DNA from: SZUA-35 sp965530755 | GTDB lineage: Bacteria > Actinomycetota > Acidimicrobiia > Acidimicrobiales > SZUA-35 | Assembly (NCBI GenBank): GCA_965530755.1 | Contig: CBESNA010000018.1 | Location: 1-64,000 of the forward strand | Length of the DNA stretch: 64,000 nucleotides | Direction of reading: 5' to 3' | Shown: positions 53,336-61,516 of the stretch, piece by piece | How the letters are laid out: each line of letters begins with the position of its first letter | How positions within the stretch are numbered: the first letter of the stretch is position 1 | Translations under genes and position numbers: made by a program | The notes under the pieces: generated by a model | Seen by the model: the letters and a program-made list of their open reading frames with translations, nothing else | What the model was told of the DNA's origin: nothing | Database searches by the model: none

Positions 53336-55156
53336 CTACTTGACGTACAGCGCTTCGATCTCCGCTTCGAAGATCGAGTTCACGCCGCGACGCTTCAACT
53401 TCGACGTCGGGGTGAGCAGCGCCGAGTCCGGCATCCACTCCTCGCCAAGGATCTTGACCTTCTTGACCGATTCGGCGCCGTTGAATCCCGACATCACCTC
53501 GGCGAGGCCGGCCTCGATCTCGGCGACGACCTCGGGGTTCTCCGCTAGTGCCAGCATCGAAGCCTGGTCTCCTTCGAGTCCGTGGGCGGCGGCCCAGGCC
53601 CCGGCCGCGTCTGGGTCGAGCACGACGAGGGCGGAGACGAACGGTCGCTTCTCACCGATGGCACACGCCTGACCGACGAGCGGGATCATCTTGAGGGCAC
53701 CCTCGAGATTGGCCGGGCTGATGTTCTTGCCGCCGGCGGTGATGATGAGTTCCTTCTTGCGATCGACGATCTTGAGATAACCGTCGTCGTCGATCTCGCC
53801 AATGTCGCCGGTGTGGATCCAACCCTCGGCATCTCTGGTCTCTGCGGTCTTGTCCGGCAAGCCGAGGTAACCCTCGAACATGTTGCCACCCCGGGCGAGC
53901 ACCTCACCGTCGTCTGCCAGTTTCATCTCGACACCAGCCGCTGCCTGGCCGACGTAGCCGGCTTTCGCCGCATTCGACCAGCTGAGCACTGCGGTGGTCT
54001 CCGACATGCCGTAACCCTCGGTCAGCGGGACCCCGATGGCCCGGAACCACGAAAGGATCTCTGCCGGGATCGGCGCCGCACCACTGATACAGATCAGCGC
54101 TTCATCGAGTCCGACGAGCGGCCGCACCTGACTGAAGGCAACGGCGTCGAGGAAGTTCCAGGTCTCGATCTCTTCGTCGGTGGCCGTACCTGCGGTCATC
54201 TTCTCCATGATCGGGAGGGCTGCGGCGACGGCGTCGTTGAAGGGGCCGGCCTTCTCCGGATCTGCGCTGAGCACGGCGTTCACACCGGCATAGATCTTTT
54301 CCCAGACTCGGGGAACTCCGATGAAGACGTGCGGGTGGACTTCAGCGGCATACGCCGCGACCTGCGCGGTGACGGGGCAGCAGGTGACTTCGGTGGCAAA
54401 ATCGACCATGTAGTAGTGGCCGAGGAGCCGTTCCATGATGTGTGCCATCGGCAAATAGGACACGTGGCGCTTGCCGGCGAAATCGTCGATGTCGGTCTGC
54501 TCTCGCATGCTCTGGCCGACCGACTCGAGGGTCCAACAGATGTTGTAGTGCGACAGCATCACACCCTTGGGGTCGCCCGTGGTGCCCGAGGTGTAGATGA
54601 TCGTGGCCAGATCCTTGGGATCGGCGGCCTCGGCGGCCGCCTCCAGGTTGGCCGGCTCACGGACGATGAGGTCTGCGTAGCGGATGACGTCGTCGCCGAC
54701 GGTCTCGTCCGGATCGATGATGACCATGTGCTCGATCGTCTCGAGCTGGGGCTTGACCTTCAGGAACCGCTCGAGAAAGTCCGAGTTCTCGACGACGGCG
54801 ACCTTGGCCCCGCAGTTGTTGACCAGGTACTCGATCTGGTTCGGAGCCGAGGAGTTGTAGATCGACACTGGCGTCGCGCCGCAGAACAACACGGCGAGGT
54901 CGAGCGCATGGAATTCCTGGCGATTCGCGAGCATCAGGACAACCCGATCACCCTTCCCGACGCCGAGGTCACGTAGGGCGGTGACCAGACGTGCGGTGTG
55001 GTCTGCCACTTCGGCCAGCGTGAGGGACTCCCAACTCCCGTCGCTGCCCTTCCATTTCAGGACTGTGGTGTCTGGTCGAGCGGCGAGATTGGCGAGGAAA
55101 CGCTTCGGAACATTCTGTTCTTCGATGCGCTGATCGAGTTCGGCTGAAGTGGTCAT
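53336..55156 (-). CDS. Long-chain acyl-CoA synthetase (FadD15-like AMP-forming ligase)
   Basis: It activates fatty acids with ATP and CoA. The 606-residue protein shows the AMP-binding P-loop TIIYTSGTTGDPKGVMLSH (near 185), PLVGLDEALICISGAAPIP, LTEGYGMSETTAV, GWIHTGDIGEIDDDGYLKIVDRKKELIITAGGKNISPANLE. ATG 55156 starts MTTSAELDQRIEEQ, with CACACT six bases upstream. It lies 31 bases downstream of gdh; no beta-oxidation genes are near. Confidence 0.93.
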   Translation of the reverse strand: MTTSAELDQRIEEQNVPKRFLANLAARPDTTVLKWKGSDGSWESLTLAEVADHTARLVTALRDLGVGKGDRVVLMLANRQEFHALDLAVLFCGATPVSIYNSSAPNQIEYLVNNCGAKVAVVENSDFLERFLKVKPQLETIEHMVIIDPDETVGDDVIRYADLIVREPANLEAAAEAADPKDLATIIYTSGTTGDPKGVMLSHYNICWTLESVGQSMREQTDIDDFAGKRHVSYLPMAHIMERLLGHYYMVDFATEVTCCPVTAQVAAYAAEVHPHVFIGVPRVWEKIYAGVNAVLSADPEKAGPFNDAVAAALPIMEKMTAGTATDEEIETWNFLDAVAFSQVRPLVGLDEALICISGAAPIPAEILSWFRAIGVPLTEGYGMSETTAVLSWSNAAKAGYVGQAAAGVEMKLADDGEVLARGGNMFEGYLGLPDKTAETRDAEGWIHTGDIGEIDDDGYLKIVDRKKELIITAGGKNISPANLEGALKMIPLVGQACAIGEKRPFVSALVVLDPDAAGAWAAAHGLEGDQASMLALAENPEVVAEIEAGLAEVMSGFNGAESVKKVKILGEEWMPDSALLTPTSKLKRRGVNSIFEAEIEALYVK

Positions 55157-55187
55157 CGGACCAGTGTGGCAGACCGTCAAAGAAGAT

Positions 55188-56468
55188 TCACGGGAAGATT
55201 CCCCGCAGGAGGTACACCTCTTGGAGACGTCGGAGCGAAACGGCGTAGGCAGCTTCTCGACGCGAGCATCCGAGCTCCTCCATGGCCGCCACCACCTTGT
55301 CGCTTGCTTCCCACAGCAGCTGCCGGAGCCGGTCGTCGACTTCGGCCGCCGTCCACCGTGATCCAGCCTTGTTCTGCAGCCACTCGCAGTAGGACACGAT
55401 CACACCGCCGGCGTTGGCCAGGATGTCCGGAATGACATCGATACCTCGCTCGGCGAAGATCGTCTCGGCCTCGGATGTGGTTGGCCCGTTCGCAGCTTCG
55501 ATGACCAGTCTGGCCCTCATCCGGCGTGCACGATCCGCTGTCAATTGGTTCTCGAGTGCAGCAGGCACGAAGACGTCGACGTCGGCCGAGAACAGCTCCT
55601 CGGTCGGGATCGCCGTCACCGAGGCGTGGACGTCATCGAATCCAGCGACGCCTCCGTGTTCGCTGACCCACGTCCAGAGTGCTTCGACGTCGAGACCGGT
55701 CGAATCGGAAATCGTGCCGGTCTGGTCACCGACCGCAACGATCCGACAGCCGGCCTCGGCCGCGAGACGAGCGAAATGTCCACCGACGTTGCCGAAGCCC
55801 TGCACGGCAATGCTGAGGTCGTCGAGTCGCTGATCGACCTCGCCGCACCAGTGGCGAAGCACGTAGAGCACGCCCTGGCCTGTCGCCGCAGCGCGTCCCA
55901 GTGAGCCGCCGGTCGCCAGCGACTTGCCCGTCACCACGCCCCGCACCATCTGCCGATTCCCCGGCCCGGCGAGGTTCGTGAAAGTGTCCATGATCCAGTC
56001 CATCATCTGGCTTGTAGTGCCGACATCGGGAGCAGGGATGTCGTGATCCGGACCGATGTTGCTCCCCAGCGCATGCGTGAATCGCCGAACGAGCCGCTGC
56101 ATTTCGTCAGCGGAGTACTGCCGCGGATCGATCGTGACTCCTCCCTTCGCACCGCCGAACGGGAGTCCGACGAGCGAACACTTGAAGGTCATCCATGCCG
56201 CGAGAGCACTGACCTCGTCGAGATCCACATCCGGGTGGAAGCGAATGCCGCCCTTGAACGGGCCGAGGATGTTGTTGTGCTGGATGCGGTAGCCGCGGAA
56301 GACCCGCCAGGTGCCATCGTCGAGCTGTACCGGGAAGTTGACGATCACTTCGTTCTTCGGGTAGCTGAGGATCTCCCGGTAGCGCTCCTCCATCCCGATC
56401 AGTTCCGCGGCTCGCTGGAACTGCTCGACAGCCGTCTCGTGCAAACTTCGTTGCCGACGTGCGTCCAT
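55188..56468 (-). CDS. Glutamate dehydrogenase (Glu/Leu/Phe/Val dehydrogenase family)
   Basis: A 426-residue hexameric-type GDH that interconverts glutamate and 2-oxoglutarate. Signatures: GPFKGGIRFHPDVDLDEV, AWMTFKCSLVGLPFGGAKGGV (catalytic Lys), PAPDVGTTSQMMDWIMDTF and the Rossmann VQGFGNVGGHFARLA. NAD versus NADP use cannot be judged safely. ATG 56468 has AAAGGA ten bases upstream. Together with glnII, glnA and glnR nearby it forms a nitrogen-assimilation neighbourhood. Confidence 0.93.
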   Translation of the reverse strand: MDARRQRSLHETAVEQFQRAAELIGMEERYREILSYPKNEVIVNFPVQLDDGTWRVFRGYRIQHNNILGPFKGGIRFHPDVDLDEVSALAAWMTFKCSLVGLPFGGAKGGVTIDPRQYSADEMQRLVRRFTHALGSNIGPDHDIPAPDVGTTSQMMDWIMDTFTNLAGPGNRQMVRGVVTGKSLATGGSLGRAAATGQGVLYVLRHWCGEVDQRLDDLSIAVQGFGNVGGHFARLAAEAGCRIVAVGDQTGTISDSTGLDVEALWTWVSEHGGVAGFDDVHASVTAIPTEELFSADVDVFVPAALENQLTADRARRMRARLVIEAANGPTTSEAETIFAERGIDVIPDILANAGGVIVSYCEWLQNKAGSRWTAAEVDDRLRQLLWEASDKVVAAMEELGCSRREAAYAVSLRRLQEVYLLRGIFP

Positions 56469-56616
56469 GTAGGGGTTTCCTTTCGACGGCGTCATTGGCG
56501 TCGAATCAGCCGAGTTTCGACCGATGGTGTTCAGCCGGCATCGCGCAGGCCCGAAGCAAGCGTAGAGAACGCGAGGCTGCTGCGTGAGGTTCGATCGGAC
56601 CAATCCGAGCAGGATT

Positions 56617-56632
56617 CTCGCTCAAGAGCGAG
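56617..56632 (-). terminator. Hairpin just after serS
   Basis: CTCGCTC (56617-56623) and GAGCGAG (56626-56632) pair with a minimal loop, four bases beyond the serS stop. No U-tract. The rest of the 168-base gap to gdh shows no recognisable gene. Confidence 0.45.
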
Positions 56633-56636
56633 CCGA

Positions 56637-57890
56637 TCAGCGGGGAACGATGGCTTCGAGCCCACCACAGAAGGGGCGGACGACCTCGGGGATCGAGACC
56701 GTCCCGTCCGCGTTCTGGTGGTTCTCGAAGATCGCGAGCAGCGTCCGTCCGATGGCGCAGGCGGTGCCGTTGAGCGTGTGCAGCGGCCGGCTGCCGCTCT
56801 CGTCCTTGACTCTGGTCCCCATGCGCCTGGCCGAGTAGTCGGTGTAGTTCGAGCAGCTGGTGACCTCGCGGTACGCCTGCTGGCTCGGGATCCAGGCCTC
56901 GATGTCGTACTTCTTCGCGGCCGCGTTTCCGAGATCGCCGGCCGCCACGGTGATGACGCGGTGGGGGATCTCCAGCTCGGTGAAAATCTCCTCTTCGAGG
57001 CTGCGGAGCAACTCGAACTCGTCCCACGACCGATCGGGATGGGCGTAGATGAACATCTCGACCTTGTCGAACTGGTGGACTCTGAACAGACCGGCGGTGT
57101 CCTTGCCGTAGGTGCCGGCTTCACGTCGGAAGCAGCTGGAGTACCCGACATAGCGCATCGGGAGTTCTTCGGCGCCGAGACGCTCCGTCCGATGCAGACC
57201 AGCCAGTCCCACCTCACTGGTGCCGACCAGGAACAGCTCGTCTTTTTCGAGTTCATACACCTGGTTGCGATCGGCGGGGAAGAACCCGGCGTCGATCATC
57301 ATGTCTTCGCGAACGAGCACGGGCACGACGGCAGGGACAAAGTCGTGACCCATGAGTTTGCTCATCGTGTACTGCACCAACGCGAACTGGAGGCGCACGG
57401 CGTCGCCCAGGATGTATGCGAACCGGCTGCCGGACATGCGGACGGCACGGTCGGTGTCGACGATGCCGAGGTGAACCCCGATCTCGGCGTGATCCATCGG
57501 CGGAGGAGCTGACTGCTCGCCCCATTCCTTCTCGACGCGGAAGTTCTCTTCGCCGCCGTCCGGGACGCTGGGGTGCGCTGGGTTCGGCAGCGGAAGGGTC
57601 ATCTCATCGAGCGCTGCATCGAGTTCGTTGAACTCGGATTCGAGCGTGGCCAGTTGATCCTTGAGTGCCTTCGCCGCTTCCTTCTTGGCCTCCCGCTCCT
57701 CTGGCGCGGACCTGCCGATCTCCTTGGAGGCGGCGTTGGCCTCGGCCCGCAGGTTCTCGACGGCGGCGAGCGACTCGCGTCGATCTCCCTCAGTCGAGAG
57801 GACCGCGTCGATCATCTCGGTCGTTGCCCCCTTGCGGATGACTCCGGATCGGTAGTCCTCTTCTTCGCGCAGGCGCCGTAGATCGATCAC
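56637..57890 (-). CDS. serS: Seryl-tRNA synthetase
   Basis: SerRS charges tRNA-Ser and also tRNA-Sec, which is encoded at 41118. The 417-residue protein has the N-terminal coiled-coil arm (about 30-105) and class II core: motif 2 RYVGYSSCFRREAGTYGKDTAGLFRVHQFDKVE split across residues about 255-290 and motif 3 LNGTACAIGRTLLAIFENHQ (near 375). The start is a GTG seven bases behind TACCTT. Confidence 0.97.
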   Translation of the reverse strand: MIDLRRLREEEDYRSGVIRKGATTEMIDAVLSTEGDRRESLAAVENLRAEANAASKEIGRSAPEEREAKKEAAKALKDQLATLESEFNELDAALDEMTLPLPNPAHPSVPDGGEENFRVEKEWGEQSAPPPMDHAEIGVHLGIVDTDRAVRMSGSRFAYILGDAVRLQFALVQYTMSKLMGHDFVPAVVPVLVREDMMIDAGFFPADRNQVYELEKDELFLVGTSEVGLAGLHRTERLGAEELPMRYVGYSSCFRREAGTYGKDTAGLFRVHQFDKVEMFIYAHPDRSWDEFELLRSLEEEIFTELEIPHRVITVAAGDLGNAAAKKYDIEAWIPSQQAYREVTSCSNYTDYSARRMGTRVKDESGSRPLHTLNGTACAIGRTLLAIFENHQNADGTVSIPEVVRPFCGGLEAIVPR

Positions 57891-57897
57891 GGGCGCA

Positions 57898-57903
57898 AAG
57901 GTA
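57898..57903 (-). promoter_or_regulatory. -10 box of serS
   Basis: TACCTT on the minus strand, then TGCGCCC, then GTG 57890; no Shine-Dalgarno sequence. Confidence 0.45.
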
Positions 57904-57948
57904 GCGCCGACCGGAAGCGTCGGCGGTCCGATTGGTTGCGATACCGAT

Positions 57949-58107
57949 TCAGTAGTTCAACTCGATGAGCTCGCTACCGGGGTGCTCAGCATCAGCATTG
58001 GACTTCATGGCGAAACCCATGATGCCGGACACCACCGCCATCGTCATCAGAAACCCAACGGGGATGACGACCAGAATGACGACGGCGAGGATGATGGCTC
58101 CGATCAT
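57949..58107 (-). CDS. Small single-helix membrane protein (52 residues)
   Basis: ATG 58107 to TGA 57949 encodes 52 residues opening MIGAIILAVVILVVIPVGFL, then a second hydrophobic stretch MTMAVVSGIMGFAM and an acidic tail ending SELIELNY. TAGGCT ends six bases before the ATG, so it has its own leaderless promoter, which supports it as a real gene. I do not recognise the family. It lies 58 bases upstream of the serS start. Confidence 0.65.
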   Translation of the reverse strand: MIGAIILAVVILVVIPVGFLMTMAVVSGIMGFAMKSNADAEHPGSELIELNY

Positions 58108-58113
58108 CGCCCG

Positions 58114-58119
58114 AGCCTA
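58114..58119 (-). promoter_or_regulatory. -10 box built on the ridA stop codon
   Basis: TAGGCT on the minus strand; its first three bases are the TAG stop of the RidA gene. The ATG of the 52-residue protein follows after six bases. Confidence 0.5.
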
Positions 58120-58494
58120 ACCGACATAGCACCAGGCCTCGATCTCGACCTGCGCCCCGACCGGCAGCGCACGAACGGCGACAGCTGACCGGGCCGGCCG
58201 ATGGTCACCGAACTCATCGACGTAGACCCGGTTCATCTCCGCATAGTCGGCCATGTCGACGAGGAAGACCGTGGTCTTGGTGACCGAGTCGAGCGTCGCT
58301 CCCTCGGCTTCGAGCAGTCCACGGAGATTGGCGAATGCCTGGCGAAGCTCCGCCTCCAGCCCACCGGCGACAATGGCGCCATCGGCGATGCCGACCTGGC
58401 CAGAGCAGACCAGCCACGGCCCGGCCTTCACGAGGGGCGTATAGGGGCCGACCGGCTTCACGGGACCATTCGCAGCGTTTCCTGGTTGTGCCAT
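58117..58494 (-). CDS. RidA-family enamine/imine deaminase
   Basis: A 125-residue RidA (YjgF/YER057c) protein that hydrolyses reactive imines formed by PLP enzymes. It shows VKPVGPYTPLVKAGPWLVCSGQVG, TKTTVFLVDMADYAEMNRVY, and the catalytic Arg in RPARSAVAV followed by GAQVEIEAWCYVG. ATG 58494 (MAQPGNAANGPVKPVG) lies two bases after the stop of the 2Fe-2S/molybdopterin gene, so the two are likely one transcript. Confidence 0.92.
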   Translation of the reverse strand: MAQPGNAANGPVKPVGPYTPLVKAGPWLVCSGQVGIADGAIVAGGLEAELRQAFANLRGLLEAEGATLDSVTKTTVFLVDMADYAEMNRVYVDEFGDHRPARSAVAVRALPVGAQVEIEAWCYVG

Positions 58495-58496
58495 GG

Positions 58497-60128
58497 CTAG
58501 ATGATGGCACCGACCGGCCAGTCGGGGCGACAGCCTGACCGGAGCCACCCAGCGGCAGCGACCGCGACGAACACGGCGTCCGAGCCGTTCACAGCCGGAC
58601 GTTCCTCTGGAACGAGGTGAATCGTGATCGGTGGCATGTCCACGGCTCGAAGGATGCCGAAGCTCCGGATGGTGAGGTCGTGGACTTCTCCTTCGTCGTC
58701 GACGGCGAGCGCCTCACTGGTCAACCACGACAACGCCATGTGGACGGCGCCGATGCAATACGAACGAAGCACGACCTCGTCCAGGATCTCCCCGCATCGA
58801 AGGGTGACCGTGATGCCGGATTCGTCGATGACAGCTTCCGCAACGGCGCCGTCTGGGGAGGTGACGGGACCGGCGACACCCGTGGCGCCGGTCAGCAGGA
58901 TGACGGCCTCCGCCCAGCCCGCGGCGCGGAGATCGATCGAGGTCGGCGGCCCGAACACACTGCGTTCCTCGACGGTCAAACCCGGAGCGACAGCGGCGAT
59001 GGCGTCGCGCACACCCGGCGTGCGGACGACACGGATGATCCCCGTCCCGTCCGCCATCGCCCAGCCAGCGACGGGCGGTCGTTTCGGCCCGGATTGCACC
59101 GTGAACTCTCGGCTGGCCAAGGCCAGCACCGGTCGTCCGTGATCTTCTGCGAGTCGTCTGGCGATCTCCGGGACAGGACTCGCCGACTTGGCACCGAACG
59201 CGCCACCGTTGGCAACAGGATCGGCCGGGTCGCCGCCGGGCGTGCACCACGACGCGTCGGTCTCGAGGTACGCCGGCTCGACCCAGGTGGTTCGGAGTGT
59301 CACTGCCTCGGACGGGCGTCCGTCGGGGATGTCGAGCGGCCACGTGTGCTCCATGGTGGTTCGACGACCCTGCACCTTGTGTGCTGCGGCTCTGGCTTCG
59401 GCGATCGTGGCGCCGATGACCCACGTACCGTCGGCGCCGGGTACAGCCACGATGGCGTCGTCAGGAGCGGTGTCGACGGCGAAACCACCACGGCCGAGCG
59501 CGACATCGGGGTCGACGCGTTGAGCGACGCGACCCTCGAGCCCGGCACGGCGCGACGCCGCCTCCAAGTCTCGTGATGCCATAGCGCGCGATGCCAGATC
59601 TCGTGATGCGTCACCGCTCGAGGCCCCGGCCGATCCCATGAGCGTCACGAACGTCTCGGCTGCCTCGACGATCGTGTGCCACCCGGTGCACCGGCAGAGG
59701 TGAGCGAGCAGGGCCTGTTCGACGCTGCCACGATTGAGTTCGGACCTCCGCTCGAGGGCGTCCAGACGAACCACGATGCCCGGCGTGCAAAAGCCACACT
59801 GACTACCGCCGGTTACACAGAACGCCTCGCCCCACGCTGTCCGCCGCTCGGCATCGAGGCCTTCGACGGTGGTGATCGTGCGGCCCTTGACCCGACGAGC
59901 CGGCGTCACGCAGGCCACGCGAGGCTGGCCGTCGACCAACACCGTGCAACACCCGCACTGCCCCTGCGGGCTGCATCCGTCCTTGACCGAATGGTTTCCA
60001 GCAGCGCTCAGCACATCGAGCAGGCTCTGCCCCGCTTCTCGGAACGACACCTCGACCCCATCGACGACCAACTCGACCGTCGCATCGACCTCGGGAGCTG
60101 GGGCATCTGGCACAGACGGATCGGACAC
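58497..60128 (-). CDS. Compact fusion of 2Fe-2S domain and xanthine-dehydrogenase-like molybdopterin domain
   Basis: A 543-residue protein. Residues 15-165 form a CoxS/XdhC-type iron-sulfur unit: plant-type cluster CSPQGQCGCCTVLVDG and helical cluster QCGFCTPGI with LCRCTGWHTI. A repeat-rich linker (about 172-195, ASRDLASRAMASRDLEAASR) follows. Residues 200-543 resemble a shortened aldehyde oxidase/xanthine dehydrogenase large-subunit domain with VQGRRTTMEHTWPLDIP, WVEPAYLETDASWC and NGGAFGAKSASPV (Mo-cofactor loop). No FAD subunit gene is adjacent. The start is GTG 60128, behind TATCCT. Substrate unknown; it may pair with another subunit. Confidence 0.75.
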   Translation of the reverse strand: MSDPSVPDAPAPEVDATVELVVDGVEVSFREAGQSLLDVLSAAGNHSVKDGCSPQGQCGCCTVLVDGQPRVACVTPARRVKGRTITTVEGLDAERRTAWGEAFCVTGGSQCGFCTPGIVVRLDALERRSELNRGSVEQALLAHLCRCTGWHTIVEAAETFVTLMGSAGASSGDASRDLASRAMASRDLEAASRRAGLEGRVAQRVDPDVALGRGGFAVDTAPDDAIVAVPGADGTWVIGATIAEARAAAHKVQGRRTTMEHTWPLDIPDGRPSEAVTLRTTWVEPAYLETDASWCTPGGDPADPVANGGAFGAKSASPVPEIARRLAEDHGRPVLALASREFTVQSGPKRPPVAGWAMADGTGIIRVVRTPGVRDAIAAVAPGLTVEERSVFGPPTSIDLRAAGWAEAVILLTGATGVAGPVTSPDGAVAEAVIDESGITVTLRCGEILDEVVLRSYCIGAVHMALSWLTSEALAVDDEGEVHDLTIRSFGILRAVDMPPITIHLVPEERPAVNGSDAVFVAVAAAGWLRSGCRPDWPVGAII

Positions 60129-60134
60129 GGCGCG

Positions 60135-60144
60135 AGGATACGGT
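60135..60144. promoter_or_regulatory. Overlapping divergent -10 boxes
   Basis: AGGATACGGT contains TATCCT on the minus strand (60140-60135, six bases from GTG 60128) and TACGGT on the plus strand (60139-60144, eight bases from GTG 60153). The two boxes share the central TA. Only 24 bases separate the two start codons. Confidence 0.6.
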
Positions 60145-60152
60145 TCGCTGTT

Positions 60153-61070
60153 GTGGCCAGCGCCCGCTCACGACGTGAATTCCTCCGGGACGCCACCGTC
60201 ACCGGGGCATCTCTGGCGCTGCTCGGCGCCTGTTCGAACGAGTCGAACTCGCCGGACCTCGAGTTGGTCAGGCTCTTCAGTTCAGACAACGTGATCGTCG
60301 CCGATCGCCCGCAACGACTTCCGTTCGGGTTGGTGGACAACGGTGCTCCGGTCGTCGGAGAAGGAGGCAACGTCGACGTTCGAGTGCTGTTGAACGGCGA
60401 AATGATCGACGAGGTCGTCGTACCGTCGCGACTCGTCACCCACGACCATCCCGACGGCGACGGCACCGCGCCGCACGAACACTCCGACGTCGTTCGCTAC
60501 TTCCCCCTGCGCACCACCCTGCCCCGGCCTGGCATCTACGACATCGAAGTCACGATCGGCGACCAGACGATTCTTCTGCCTGTGCAGGCCTTCGATCCGG
60601 ACGAGGTCGACATCATCGTGCCGGGAGAGCGGTTCCCCAGCCTGGACACACCGACGCTGGTGCGACCGGGCCCGATGGATCCACTCTGCACGTTGTTCGA
60701 CGGACCGTGCCCGTTCCACGAGCGCACGGTCACCGACGTCCTCCAGGCCGGGGAACCACTCGCGTTCCTGATCGCGACGCCGGCCTTCTGCTCCACGTCG
60801 TATTGCGGTCCCGTCCTGGAGACCCTGATCGCGTCAGCGGGCAACTTCCCGTCGATTCGAGCCGTTCATCTCGAGGTCTATGAGAACCCACGTGAGGTCG
60901 ACGGAGACCTCGACGATCCGAACCTGCGGCCCGTATCGGCGTTTGCCGAACTGGGACTCACGTTCGAGCCCTCGTTGTTCCTCGTGGATCGAGACGGTGT
61001 GCTCGTCGATCGCATCGACAACGTGTTCGACAGCGCCGAACTCGAGTTGGCGCTCGCCGGCATCGCTTGA
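60153..61070 (+). CDS. Tat-exported lipoprotein with C-terminal thioredoxin-like domain
   Basis: A 305-residue protein. The N-terminus has the twin-arginine motif SRREFLRD and a lipobox LLGAC (Cys about 25), so it is exported folded and lipid-anchored. Residues about 35-165 are a beta-rich domain with a metal-friendly His patch (THDHPDGDGTAPHEHSD). The C-terminal half is thioredoxin-like with TPAFCSTSYCGPVLETL (C-x5-C spacing by eye) and FEPSLFLVDRDGVLVDRID. It may be a redox or copper-handling protein; specificity is unknown. Divergent from the molybdopterin fusion with shared promoter bases. Confidence 0.8.
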   Translation: MASARSRREFLRDATVTGASLALLGACSNESNSPDLELVRLFSSDNVIVADRPQRLPFGLVDNGAPVVGEGGNVDVRVLLNGEMIDEVVVPSRLVTHDHPDGDGTAPHEHSDVVRYFPLRTTLPRPGIYDIEVTIGDQTILLPVQAFDPDEVDIIVPGERFPSLDTPTLVRPGPMDPLCTLFDGPCPFHERTVTDVLQAGEPLAFLIATPAFCSTSYCGPVLETLIASAGNFPSIRAVHLEVYENPREVDGDLDDPNLRPVSAFAELGLTFEPSLFLVDRDGVLVDRIDNVFDSAELELALAGIA

Positions 61071-61107
61071 GTGTCGCGCCGGCGAGTTCCCGATCAGGAG
61101 AAGGGGA

Positions 61108-61428
61108 TCAGGAGAAGGACTGGCCGCAACCGCACGAACGCTGGGCGTTCGGGTTGTCGATAGAGAATCCGGTCTGCTGGAGGCCGTCCTTGTAGTCGAG
61201 CGTGGCCCCGGTCAGCATGGTGGCGCTGGTGGAGTCCACCACGACCTTGACACCGTTGGCCTGCTCAGAAGCGACGTCGTCGTCGGCGATCTCGCCGTCG
61301 AAGAACATCTCGTAGCTGAAGCCGGAGCAACCGCCAGGACGCACGGCAACGCGGAGAGCCAACTCTTCGCCCTCTTGGTCGAGAAGCTCTCGGACCTTCG
61401 TTGCTGCTGATTCGGTGACCGTCATCAT
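61108..61428 (-). CDS. erpA: A-type iron-sulfur carrier (ErpA/HesB/IscA family)
   Basis: A 106-residue Fe-S carrier with the three invariant cysteines: RPGGCSGFSYEM (near 36) and SCGCGQSF at the C-terminus. Also ALRVAVRPGG and GFSIDNPNA. It passes clusters to apo-enzymes, possibly including the 2Fe-2S protein nearby. The start is ATG 61428 or the next codon (61425). A GTGAG-AC-CTCAC palindrome (61430-61441) sits directly before the start. It diverges from mrp. Confidence 0.94.
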   Translation of the reverse strand: MMTVTESAATKVRELLDQEGEELALRVAVRPGGCSGFSYEMFFDGEIADDDVASEQANGVKVVVDSTSATMLTGATLDYKDGLQQTGFSIDNPNAQRSCGCGQSFS

Positions 61429-61504
61429 CGTGAGACCTCACAATTCGTCGTGATCGGTCATTCTACCGGAGAAGAGCGCTTCGAAGCACGTCGGGTCGTG
61501 CCAA

Positions 61505-61510
61505 TAGACT
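61505..61510 (+). promoter_or_regulatory. -10 box of mrp
   Basis: TAGACT, then TGAAAC, then ATG 61517. No Shine-Dalgarno sequence. Confidence 0.5.
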
Positions 61511-61516
61511 TGAAAC

